In this document: positions 38,534-51,700 of the stretch, piece by piece
Numbering within the stretch: the stretch's first letter is position 1
How the letters are laid out: each line of letters begins with the position of its first letter
DNA from: Neckera pumila
Taxonomy: Eukaryota; Streptophyta; Bryopsida; Hypnales; Neckeraceae
Assembly (NCBI GenBank): GCA_963969595.1
Contig: OZ018409.1
Span: forward strand, 33,989,282-34,053,281
Length of the DNA stretch: 64,000 nucleotides
Direction: 5' to 3'
The notes under the pieces: model-generated
The model's database searches: none
Told to the model about the DNA's origin: nothing
The model's input: the letters and a program-made list of their open reading frames with translations, nothing else
Program-made: the position numbers and the translations under genes

Positions 38534-39570
38534 GAAGCTTAAAAAACCCTTGATCAAGGGTTCAGTGAAATATTAAAGGCATATGGTGGACTAAAGCCGC
38601 ATCAAATCTTTGTCTAAAAGTTCAAGAAATTTGCAAAGAAAGCAGCAGTCAGCCATAGAGTGCATATTTCAAAGGGATTAACATGGGTGGAATTCATTCC
38701 TTTTGGAGTTTTTGCAGAAGTAATTTGTGTCTTGTATGATTGTCATGCTAATTCTGAGTCTGAGATAGAGAAATTGAGAATCTTAGTAATGATGAGTAGA
38801 TAGGGAGTGATGATCAAGCTTGGAGTTGCCTTAAATGTAAAAAATGAAAAAATAGGGGCATTTGAGGGTGTATTTGTTATGCATTCTTGCTTAGTTTTTA
38901 TTACACATTTGATGTTGGTTTATGTCACTTGCGTTGTTGTGTATTACAATCTTTATTTGTACGACAGATTGTGGATAAGTCCATAGATTCAATGGAAAAA
39001 TGCAAAATTGTAGTGCCAATTCATTGTTTCAAAGTAGTGTTGCTAGGCTAGCATTTAAATTGTAGTGATTTATGGTGCTAGTCAAAAAGTCCATGGTTTG
39101 GAAGTTTAAACTGGTCACACTCTCTACTAGTAGGGAATTTTGGCTATTATTGTGAAAATCCCTCATATTCTTTGTTTTACATGTCTAAATTAAAGAGATG
39201 CTCTTACATGTTGAAACTTCCAATTTTGATTTTGCTTGCAATTTCACTTGTCATCAATTTGTCTATAATTGCTCTAGCTTTCCGAGGAACTCAGGCATAT
39301 TTTTTTGGTCCAGCTTTCAAATATTGGTGTTCATATTTGGAAGATGTAGAAGGTGTGAATCTCTCTACTTCAATAGTTTGGTGGTGGTGGTTAGCATTGT
39401 AAGTATATATGATGTTATGAATCAGTTCATTCTTCCTTGAATTTTTTGGCATTTTAAACGAAATTATTAGATTTGAAGAAACACTAGATTTGAACGCAAA
39501 GTGTGTGATTTGGTATTTTGTCTTGTTTATTTGGTGTTGCTTAAGAATTTGAGTGCAGTGTGGTGTGAAT
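38534..39570. other. Intergenic DNA, no gene seen
   Basis: ORFs at 39172-39402 and 39198-39440 overlap in different frames and are hydrophobic by composition; neither has a recognisable motif. Confidence 0.4.
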
Positions 39571-39572
39571 TA

Positions 39573-39653
39573 CTCCCTCTATCTCAAAATAATACTAGTG
39601 TTTCTTTTGTATTCTACAAAGGATACACTGGTGTTATTTTGAGACAGAAGGAG
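39573..39653. mobile_element. Stowaway MITE, 81 bp
   Basis: Ends CTCCCTCTATCTCAAAATAA and the inverted TTATTTTGAGACAGAAGGAG. Left flank TA (39571-39572); the right flank reads AA, one change from the expected TA. The hairpin covers most of the element. Confidence 0.88.
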
Positions 39654-39929
39654 AATTTGACAAAGAAGAAAGAGTGCAGACTAAGTTGCAATTTCTTTTT
39701 ATTCTTCTTAAAGTGTAGATTGGCGTCGCCACATGCGATCTTATTTTTCACTCATCAATCTGGTAGCTCTCATTTTTTAATAGTCAAGCATTCCGATTCT
39801 TTGAAATGTGGTTTTGGAAAGACCTTTGGTATGAATTTGCTCTTCGAGTTTTTTTTGCATATAATAAAAATTTATGGATCTAGACTTAAGGATTTTTCAG
39901 TTTCCAAGTTGGAATAGAAATTGAATACA

Positions 39930-40830
39930 GCTACCTTCATTTCATTTCAATACAATGTAGAATAAAAAGGTGAAAATGTTTTGGATTTCTGACTTTCAAC
40001 TTCTATATCTCAACTTGTAATTTGTCTATTCAAATTACAACAGTACCACTTCTTAGTAGAGCTTTGTTTTGGCTATTCAGCAACATATTACTCATACATA
40101 AAAATTAAATAAATTTAGAGAAATATTGCATTTCTCATGAGCTGCCTCCATTTTCACCCTTTTGTTTCTACTTTTCAAAATGCAAATTTTATTGATTTTT
40201 TAGTACTTTATTTATCCACCTTTTGCTTTTAGCACTCTTCTTATCCTTGCACACATGCTCTTTAATTATTAGATTCTTGCAAATCTCAGATGGAATGTTA
40301 CTTCATATATCTTCTACACATTGCTACAGCTCGTTTATGCTCTTTGACTCTTCATAAAAATTCAACCTTCCCTTCAACTCAACCCAGAGATGTTCAATTG
40401 AATCCAATTGAATCTAATTGAATCCAGTTGAATATCTCTGGAAGGATATATGGAACAACATTACATCTGAGATATGCAAGAATCTAATAATTAAAGAGCA
40501 TGCATGCAAGGATAGGTGGAGTGCTAAAAGCAAAAGGTAGATAAACAAAGTACTAAAAAATCAATAAAATCTGTTTTTTGAAAAATAGGAACAAAAGGGT
40601 GAAAATGGAGGCAGCTCATGAGAAATGCAATATTTTTATGAATATTTAATTTCATGTATGAGTAATATGTTGTTGAATAGCCAAGACAAAGCTTTATTAA
40701 GAAGTGGTAGCGTTGTAGTTTGAATAGACAGACTACAAGTTGAGATATAGAAGTTGAAAGTCACCAATCCAAAACATTTCCACCTTTTTGTTCCACATTG
40801 TAGAATTGAAGTGGTAAAGGAATGAGACAT
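39930..40830. repeat. ~0.9-kb imperfect palindrome
   Basis: The left arm (about 39945-40290) and right arm (about 40480-40820) are inverted copies; AGCTGCCTCCATTTTCACCC near 40141 matches GGGTGAAAATGGAGGCAGCT near 40599. The centre near 40380-40440 contains a small ATTGAATCCA tandem run. No clear terminal motif or target duplication was identified, so the element class is unknown. Confidence 0.8.
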
Positions 40831-40839
40831 CTTTTATAG

Positions 40840-42715
40840 TGATAGTAAGCTTTAATTTTGGAATAAAAATTAATCTAAATAAAAAATTGAAGGGATAAAA
40901 AATTATGGACTTAGTGTCAATCCAAAATAATAAGATTTGACAGAAGGACTCTAATTTGGATGAAAAAAACTAGAAGGATCTGGTGACTATAAGAACGAGG
41001 ATCAAAGGAGAAGAGAGCAACTCTTTTTGAAGGTTGGAAGGTTTATGGTATTTGAACAAACATCAATCTAAGTTTTGAATGTGTTCAATACTTGACTTTG
41101 TTTTGTATTCAATGTCTTAACTTCATAACTTTCATCCCATTAACCACAATAGAATGAATCAAAGGTATTTGAACAAACATCAATCTGTCCAAGAAAATAA
41201 AACTATTGAATTTTTCAAAGTAAATATGTTTAGATGCGTACATTAAGATGAAAATTGGAATAATTACATTAATTTAATCTTTACTTTTTTCAAAGCACAA
41301 AAGCACAGATCATGGCCAAATTTACAAAAGTCTACTCCCCGAAACTCTAGCACTTAATAAATAGACCCCATATGAAGCTAATTCTAAACCAACTCCAACC
41401 CATAGGCCATTACAACAAATACATTGTTACTTTTGCATTTCCTAATCAAATTGAATTTGTCCTAGAGATATAGTACTCTCTCCAAAAAGTCACTTAGCCT
41501 AGCCTTTGAAAGTTAAATAATTCCAAAGATAATTGAGCAATTATTTATTTGTAATTAGTAACTAAAACTTTTAATAGTCTATCACCAAGCTCCAAAATTG
41601 CACTATGAAATCCTCTCTTTGCTTATGAAGATCTCTGACTCGGACAAATAAAGTTTGAATCTTATAGTGTCTTCTTCAACAATATCAATTGTAATTATTT
41701 ATTGTCAAAATTTCTAAAGTCTGAAGGAAAGTCTTGAAATCTCTGTTGGCCTTTGTTGGTAGCTTAGAGAGTGATAAGCCCTTAAAATATTGATGAATAT
41801 CTAATGATTGACATTACAAAATACAAAATAACACTTTACCAATATACTTTTAAATTGAAAAATGAAAATGAAGATGAACCCTGAAGTAAAGTTCATGCAT
41901 TTCAAGATTTCTAATGTCAAGAAAGAATTGTTGTTTTCAAAAATAATTAAGTGCTTACACTTTTTGTTCTATTTTGGAATAGAAGATCATTTTAGAATAG
42001 ACAATTTACTGATGATTTAGAACTCCTAAAATTAATATTTTTGTTTTTTCGACACAAATAAAAAATCCAATGTTTTTATTAAGTGCAACTACAATTGGAC
42101 CTTCTACATCATTTATTAGGGCAAAATTGGTAGAATGGTAGCATTTCATATGAATTTCAATATAGCTTATCAAAACCAAAGGAAAAGTTGTATACTCTAA
42201 CACTTATTTCTTTTTATAGCAAGAATTGAATATGACATTATTGGATTTGATCCAAATTAAAGTTTGGTTTGAGAATCAACTTGAATCCCATGGATCCATT
42301 TCGACAAAAAAATTGACAAAAACATTATACAAGGTGACAAGGGTTTTGAGACAACAGGCCTTTAAAGTGTTTACTTCAAACAAATTAGACAAAAATGAAA
42401 AGAAAATTTCAAAAGTAAAGACAATATCCTAGAATATTAAGGCATCAATTATTTAATTTGATTGGATTTTGAGGAATATATCAATGTCAAAATTGTCTTA
42501 TTCTTCCAATATTTAAATTCAAAGTTTGTTGCTCAAGGTATAAAACAACAATTTTTCTCATCGTTATCTTTGTTTTTTAATTAATTATTTTTGTCATTTT
42601 ACAAACTAAAATGTTGAAGTAGAAAGTTTTTCAAGCCTTTACCAAAGCCTTGAGTGTTTCCTAATGTATGCTCATAATTTTTGAAATTATAATCTAAATG
42701 TTAATAAACAGGTTG
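40840..42715. other. AT-rich DNA upstream of the acyltransferase gene
   Basis: No exon was recognised. An acceptor-like AACAG ends at 42711, shortly before the proposed start codon, so a non-coding 5' exon may lie in this stretch. It would also hold the promoter. Confidence 0.4.
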
Positions 42716-42719
42716 ATAT

Positions 42720-45700
42720 ATGATGGCTAAAAGTCAAGATTTTAGTGCAGTTTGTACAATCCAAGTAATTTATAAAGCACTTATTTAATTCAATTTTAAT
42801 ATACAACAATCAATATCTAAAATTTATTCAAGTTAACTAATTTTTTTATTTATATTTTATATTTAAATGTACATAAAATAATTTAAATTTGGATTTATGT
42901 AAAATTTATTTTTGTTACTTAAAAAACTCTTAATTATCACATTTGTTTCCTTGCTACTTCAAAGGTTTAACATTGAGAATCAAAATTTTGTTTTATATCT
43001 TTTCTAAAACTTTGTACCATTTGAATTAAATGACAATTATATAATTTTAATAAATTCAATATCAAAACATTCTCATTTTTATAGCTACAATGTACAAATA
43101 ATATGTATTTCATTTACATTTGATGTTTCACACTATGATTCATATTGAATTTGTCTATTGAGACAAAATACTTAATATAATGATTGAAATATATTTAATT
43201 GTAGTTCAACTATGATTTTATATCTATACATTATTTCTAATGAACAACATAAAGATATATTAGTCCATGCAGAATTTTAAATATTTCAAAGATAGGATTT
43301 ATAACTACAAAAAATCATTGATGAATACTATACATTTATTCATTATTAATAGGTGGTAGCTGCATTGTGTTTCATTTTACTTGTTATTTGTTATATAGTA
43401 TTTGTTGCTCCACTTTTGTGGTTAGACATTGAAAAAGACATTGCTATAGGAATCTATGGAATATTGGTACATGTTTTATACTTATTTTGTAATTTGTATA
43501 ATTATAAACATTTGAAAAAAACTTTGATACGGTGTGCAATTAAAGTACATTTTGAATATACATAACTTGCAAATTATAATATTAGACGGAATATAATACT
43601 TTCTCTATTTTTGAAAAAGACCTGTATTCCTTTTGCATTTTACAAAAGAAACGCGTGTCTTTTTCAAAAGTAGAGGATGTACAAGATATTGAAAAGAAAT
43701 TGTTATTTAATTGAAAGAGTTTCTTAAAATTGAAAACTATTTAGAATTTACTATATCAAAATCATTTTATTTTGCTACAGGTTATAATAATTGTATTGTT
43801 GTTTATACGCTTCATGAATATTGACCCGTCTGATCCAAAAATAATAAAAGTGCAACACAATTTTATTAGAGAACAAAAACCATCATTTATTGACCACAAT
43901 TGGAGCATATGTTATTTATATGCAAATTGTTGTTATCCACATGATTGTAATTTATTTGATAAAAGAAATCATCAACCAATTGTTGAAGAAGAAATGATAT
44001 TTTGTACAATTTGTAAATCCGAGGTGACATTTTGGAATATTAAGTAGATAGTTGTAAAAGATGGTAATATTTACAATTGAAATGTTTTGTGTGAAAATAT
44101 ATTTTATCAAATATACAATTAGATATTAAAACTTGGATAATACAAAACAAAAAATATACGTAATATTCATAGATTTAAATATGTTTAAAACTTCATTCAT
44201 GAACCACTAAAGTCCACTGTCCCTACAAGGGACAAGGGACTTAATGGATTCTAGATAAGTTCCTATGAACAAAATTTTTGGAGAAACTTTTTCAAAATTT
44301 TTGGTAAGATAGGGAATATTATTTTCTTTTTATAAATATATTTTTTATTTCAACAAGTGTCTAAGAGCAAAATTTATATGACATTGAGCAAAAATTTCAA
44401 ACTGGTAGGTAGCAAAAGAAATTTATAAAATCTTGAAATAAAAATTTTAAAAACTTGTTTCTAATAGATTGTATTTTTTTCCTATATAGAAAGCTTTGAT
44501 TCATTCCATTTGGATTTGTGATGAAAGTTACAGAACACCTTATTTTGCAGGCAATTATAGCATCTTCTTGAAAAAATATAGGATTTGTTTTTGAATTCAA
44601 TATTCACAAGGTTAAATCTCACCAATGGAACTAGTCTATTCTAATTCCAACTTAGAGCTATCAACCATTTAGTTTTTCCCTCTATCTCATAATTGCTTCT
44701 ATTTTTTTTTTTAATTTAAATGAAATCAAATTATTTTTTGATGTTTTTTTTTCCTAGACTCTTGACCCAACAGTCTTCATGATAAAAAGTTTAAAATTCA
44801 AAATATTAGTGCAAAAATCTTTTGTTAAGAGGATTCAAAGTCTCATAACTAGTTTGCCACAATGCAAAAAAACACATATTTTCTTCACTTTCAATACATT
44901 TATCTTGCAATTAATGAGGTCAAATTTCTGAAATTTCTTCCAAACATTCTCATCTAAGTCTATTGCAAGGTCATACTAGTCTATCCTACATTTAGATATG
45001 TAAAAAATCAGGTTTTTAAACTTTTTGCTCTTTCTACTCAAAATGACAAAAAAAACTTGGGACTTTAGTATTTATTAATGAGGTTTTTATTTTTTTGCAT
45101 AAAAATATTAGTACATAACATTTAATTATTACTATAAAATAATCATCATTTATAAATTTATTTAACTATTTATCTTGACTCCATATTTGATTGTTGTGAA
45201 TTTCTAATTTCTAACTATTTAATGAAGTTGTAACATTGCATCTAAGATTTTTCATTAATATAACACTTCAAATCAAAACATGAAAAGTCATTGATGATTA
45301 ATGATGTTCATTTTAAATTCTACATTTAGATCTACATTACAAATCCACCTTTAGAATTAAATACATTACCACATTTAAAACAATTGTCATTTTTCTTTTA
45401 AACTAAAAATGATAGAGTTTAAAATAAACACAAAAATATTAGAAAAAAATTTATTAATTTTATTCTACAAATTTATCTACTAGAAAATTAACAACTAAAA
45501 ATTCCATTCATGATCATTTTGTCTTTGAATTTTGAAGTGAGTAAATGAAATGTGACAATTGCATCTTTAATATGTCATTATGTCCAAAAAAAAAATGTTT
45601 TTTGTGAAAACGGAAAATTTTCATAATTTATCATATACTAAATTATCTATTTAAAAAATGATTTTCAATAATATAATATTTTAGCATACAATATACAACT

Positions 45701-48700
45701 TAGAAATTAAATGATAATATATCTCCCAGGTTGGAAAGTTAAGCAAACATTGTAAAGCATGTGATAAATGCATTGAAGGATTTGATCATCATTGTTGGGT
45801 AGGATTTTCTATAAATCAATCTAATATTCGTGGAAATTTTTTCTTTAAATTAATCAGATATTTTGTAGAATAAATTACAAATATTGACTCTATCAATCAA
45901 AATTTCATTACAAATAAATTGCATAAAAATAATTATTTTTATTTTATTTAAATACTATTTATTTTTAAACATAGTGGTTGAGCAGGTGCATTGGTAAAAG
46001 AAATTACAAAACATTTTTTACAATGTTAGCAACTCTTTTTGCAATTGTAAGTATAATGAGTTAAGGACTTGTCATTTTTAAAATTATAAGCAGAACATTT
46101 GATATTCATACAATGGTAACTACATATTGCTTTTGCATTTTATATTAGTTTAATTACTACAAGATTCATTTTTTAATTTGAAAGTATACATGAAGTAAAC
46201 CAACTATATATTTTATCATTAAGAAAAAAATTCTATTGATAAAGAATCAATTTAGCATCAATCATCATTTTCTTTAACCGAAAAATGCACCAACTTTATA
46301 ATTATATGATTTTCAAATTCTTTTTGTAGTATATTTAATATGATTTTATATGACATATTTATTTTTTATTCGTGTTGAGAATTTCATTGAATATGTATAA
46401 ATAAAATCATGCATTATAAAGTATAAATGTTTGTATTACATCAATAAATAGAAAATAGAAATTTCAAAGCAAGTTGCAAAATGTACAAGTTGAGAGACAC
46501 AGACATTTTGTTAGAATAAATTTCAAGGATGAACTATTTATGTATGAAGCCATGAATTTTTTTCTAATTTTGACAAATTTTGAGAACATTTTTTTATAGT
46601 CAATGAGGATTATTATTTTGAGATTTCAATTTGATATATTATATTTCAGCAATTTAGCTATGTAATATTCTATTTGATTTTCTTAATAAGTAATTAAAAA
46701 GATAAAGTTTAGTTGCTTGGAAAAAACCAAGAAAGCATAGCTCACCTTATAGTTGTACCATAATTGCTTAGTCAAATTGGATACAAATTAGTGCACAAGA
46801 AACCTGTCAACACAATATATATTCCCTTGAAAATAAATTTAAAAATAAACTCGTATAACCTTACATTGACTTGCACAAAAAAATGCAAAAGCCCCAAATG
46901 GGCTTTGAGTCCTTGAGGGGGGTACTAAATGCATAAATCAAATTTTAGGATGGATTATCCCTAATACCTTAGGGATAAGAGAATAGTCAAATTTCGGGTC
47001 AAATTTTCAAATTTGTGAAGGTGTACTACAAAATAAAAATTTGATGATAAATGTCAAGCAAAATTTGCTAAACATAATCCAATCATTCATCACCTCTATT
47101 TTGTTGAATATACTACTATTTAACTAATAATTATCTCTCACTAAAATTTTAAGACAAAAATTTAAAATCCCTTCTAAGAATTAAATAATTCTAATTTCAT
47201 AAGTTGTATTTTTTTAAATTTAACATGTTACATTCCATTCATGGTTCCTTTTTGAAAGGAAAGTTTCTTATTCATTCAAATCCTTTAGTTTGGAGGTATA
47301 GTTTTATAACAAAAAGTGTTATTTGAAGTGAAGCATACTTTAGTCCTTTGAGTTATAGAATATTTACAAAACAAAGTCTTGAAAATCTTTATTATACAAA
47401 TGCTAAAGAAGTAGCACAAGAATGTCAAAACAGTTTTAACAAGATTTAGTATGCTTGGAATATTATTTTGCATTCATCTATTATTTAAAATTTGAATCCA
47501 TGGTCCTATTCCTAAGGAGTTTTTGTAAGTTGAAGTTTTGGATTCACCAATTTAATATGCAAATGGTAGACATCTAATTTACAAGTTAACCTTTCAAAAT
47601 ATTAGAGATTTTGTGAATGCAAATTATAAGTTTATAAAAAAGTCATGAGACTTATCAATTCAAGGCAATATTTTCCAGTTGATTAATATTTGTGTAAGTT
47701 CATTTTAGAAATCACACATACCTTCAATAACTTCAATGACTAAGCTAACATTAAACCAACTCTAGATTTTTTTTTGATCATAACGTATAATCATATTTCA
47801 ATGGAAATCTAATGTTTTATAATGTTTAATTTTCTTACACAAGTATATTTTGGCTACTAAATGCTTTGGAGGTTCAATTTTAAAAGGCATTTGACTTTCA
47901 TTTAACAATGTTATAAAGTTTTATACTATCAAATTTTACCTTTAGTAAAAGGAAAAAAAAACTTTGAAAAATAACAACAACTTCTAATAGTTACCTTTTG
48001 GAATACCAACCGTAAAAGTTGGCATCTTCATAAAATCTAAAGACAATGAAATTAAAGAATGATAGGCTTTGTGTTTATATTTATATCAGAAGTTTGATTT
48101 TAGAAATTCTTAAAATTAATCTTGACACATTGTTGGTATTTCCTTAATTTAAAAATTATATTTAATTAAAAATTGACCATATAATTCAATTTTAGTCTTA
48201 GATGTGTAAATACAAGTGAGTTAATTATAATTGACTAAATTTGAAAAACGCAATATTTTTGGAAAAAATGAATTAAAATACTTACATTCAACTAAAAATT
48301 GCAATATATAAACTTTGGTGCCAAAAAATATCCAAATCTAAATTCCTACAAACAACACTAGCTTTCCTCCTTGTCTTTGTAGTCACCTCAAAAACATTTA
48401 TTTTTATTTTTTGACACATTGGTCTATTTCAAAGTCAACAAAAAGTAATAATATTTTTCTTGCCCATTTTATGATAATCTTTGTTCTAAATATATCCATC
48501 TAGATTCTAAATTTGGTATAGTATGTATTACTGAAAAACTAATGAAAATCCGTGTTCAACTATAATTCTGATTTTGATTTAACTTTTTAAAATTTTAAAT
48601 GGACTATTCAACCTACAATTTCCGAATTTTGATTTTAGTTAAATCTAGGAATTAAGACAATTTCTAGTGTTGTTAATTGGTGTCAAGATAAAACATATTG

Positions 48701-51700
48701 TATCAAAGTTATTCTTACATTCAAATATTTTTATTTTTAATACATATTCATTTTTATTAATTATAATGTTTATTAGTTACTACATTTCACATATTTTGCA
48801 GCTCACTTTAGAGTGTTTGGTAGGCATAATCATAATTATTCGTTTGATTGTGGATTTTGGTATGATAAAAGACATTCATATTAAGTTTGGAAATCAAATG
48901 ACAAAATACTCAGTTATTGTTATTATAGTATGTAATTATCAATCAAAATGATCATTTCCTTACAAATTATAAATAAATAATTTTTTAAATATATAAAAAA
49001 CAACTACAGTATTACTAAAAAAACTAATATTGCTTTGTGGTACATGAATGAATATTTCAAATCATTAAAAATAATTTAATGGTTTATCTTAACTTTATTT
49101 TACAATATTTGTATAGGCAATATTCACAATAATTCCATTATTCCTATCATATCCAGTCGGCGAACTCTTTTTTTTTCATCTTTTGTTAATAAAAAAGGTA
49201 GTCTGAAATTACTTTTTAAAATTAGAAATGATTGCATTTTAATACAACTATGATACTATGTATATCACATAATTAAAATGATTTCTACTAAAAAAATCTT
49301 TATTTAGAAGAAAGTCCTAATAATTTAATTGAATTTTGTATGCTGCTTATTTAGGGCATCACTACATATGATTATATAATGGCAATGAGAGCACAAATGG
49401 AAGAAAATAATGAATCGAGTGCAATAGAATCAAATGTAAGCAACATTACATCAATTTTATTATTATAGTATATTTATTTATATAAAATCTATGTATTCAA
49501 ATATTTGGAATGTATATTTGCATTATTTTAATATTAATTGGAAAGAATTTGTAACACTTATTAACATTCAGTATGTAATTTATTCAAACATCTACTCCAT
49601 ATTCATTTGATAATCCTTTGGAAAAAGGAAGCGACAAACCTCTTATACATCAACTTGCAAATGTTCAAGATGTTTTTTCTTATGAATTCTTATTTTGGTC
49701 AATTACTTTTCATTGAGCAATTATTTTTATGTAAATCTAATCTAGATCCAATCTCATTATATTAGTTTTTTTATTTCTCAATAGCATTGCACTATGTCAA
49801 ATGATCCTTTTTAATTGAGAAATAATTGAGAAATAAGCTTTGAAGCTTTAGATTTAGCAAAAATCAATGTAGCTTACTTTGTTGAACACTAATCTTTTAG
49901 TTTTTATTCAAAATAATATAATCATTTCCATCATTTTTAGATATTTTTCAAATGTATAGATCTATGCCTAAATTTTTTTGTAATTTAATCTTTTTTAAAT
50001 TTATCTTATTATGAAATATAAATCATATTTATTGATGGCCTACAATATTAAAATTTAATAATTTAAGCAATTAAAGGAAACATGAGATTTGTTGCTTATT
50101 CAACGTCAATAATTTTTTTTTAAAACTTAGAAATTAAAATGAGAAAAAGCAACAGAAAATTAATGATGTTCATAAGTTGAGAAGTTTAATGCAAAACATC
50201 AATGTGTGAAAAACTGAAGGTTGAAAGTTTGAAAAGTTTGAAAGTTTACTTTCAACTTCTATCACTTGTATTTGAAGTTTAACTTGTAATTTATAAGCAT
50301 ATATACATAGCTATAAAAAGATATCAGGTCGAACCACCTAGATACCTAATCACTTAAGCAACTGCAGCATAGATTGTGAGCAGTTGATTGTGATGGAGAT
50401 TTTTCCTGTGTAGGGAGATAAAAAAATATTGAGATTGCAAAATTTTCAGAATTTTTTTTGCAAAACTGAAATTTCTGTGCATTTTGGGATCCAAAAAGTA
50501 CTCCAAACCAATAATCAATTTCTAGAGTCTTTCAATTTTGATCATTCAAAACTTGGCTTCTTATTTTCTTCTTTCTTGCTACTTTTTGCATACTTTAGGA
50601 CATATAATATTATGTCATGATTTTATAAGTCCCAACCTTAAAAATAAATAAGAAGCATGTTCTAAGCCTTGATTGAAAATAGTAGCCCCTATAGATTGAG
50701 CATTGATTCCTGGTTGGGAATGGGTGGTCCGACCTTATGGTAATCCAGCATAATCATATAGTGATATGAATAAAAAGTTTGCTTTAAATCCCTAAAGGAT
50801 TGAAAGGGGATATTTTTTTTTTTTTAAATATCTAAAATTGTCTCTTGTTAGTGCATTGAGCACAATCGAATTATAAAAAAATTCAAACTTTTAATAATAT
50901 AATTGTACTATAATACTATAGGAAATTGTAGAAGAATATTTAACCCATTTGACTACGTAGACTGCAAGATTACAACGTTTCAAGTTTGAAGAAATGAAAT
51001 TTTAGGCCCCACCCACAAGTCAACAAGATCAACATAGTTTGACTCCACTTTGTGGGAAAGGTGGCACTATCCAACTTTGGGAATTTAAACCATTTGATAG
51101 GTAGTTAGATTAGTTACTTGCACACTACAATGCTCAATGTCCCATCATGCATTTAGGGTGCATAATATGTCTGATTTGCACTAGTTTTGCATCAAAAATG
51201 TGCTATTTATATTAAAACATGCACGGGCATATTTACCCTTTTTTTCTATAGATAATTCATGACCATCACTAAAAATTCAAGATAAATCCACTCTCATAAT
51301 TTGCATTAAATGAACATTAAGAAAAATTGCTTTTTTAAGCCCTTAACTCTGAGGCCTTTTCCAACAAAAAAAACACAATCAAAATTGCCATTTCTATAGC
51401 AAAGAGCAAAATATAAAAAAATATAAAAAATTAGCCTATCTAACCATAGGATCTTGCTGTAGACTAGTGCAAGAATATGTGAGAAAAATTTCAGAAACTT
51501 TCATTGTATAGATTGCTAGATATTTGCCTTTAAAGTGAAGGATTAAGCTTTTTTGCACCTTACTCAAGTACATTTTTTGGCTTTGAACCCTCTTAACTTA
51601 AAATTTTTGCACTTTGGATTTTGAAATGTTAATTTTATATAATTAAAAAAATGAAATGAGAGTCTAGAACACATTTAGTCAAAAAACACACACTTTGTTT

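Noticed and set aside
39501..39917. 138-codon ORF as a gene
   Set aside because: Reads straight through an 81-bp Stowaway MITE, so the frame is accidental.
43772..44047. Stand-alone 91-codon cysteine-rich ORF
   Set aside because: It is acyltransferase exon 3 plus intron bases on both sides; the true exon is 43781-44023.
46885..46930. Another TTAA-family terminus (CCCCAAATGGGC..GTCCTTGAGGGG)
   Set aside because: The two blocks are about 20 bp apart and lack TTAA, so it is a short local inverted repeat at best.
49572..49610. Final acyltransferase exon ending at a TGA near 49610
   Set aside because: It gives no conserved C-terminus, whereas 56003-56077 encodes the family's terminal ISPWxLAKLD motif in the right phase.
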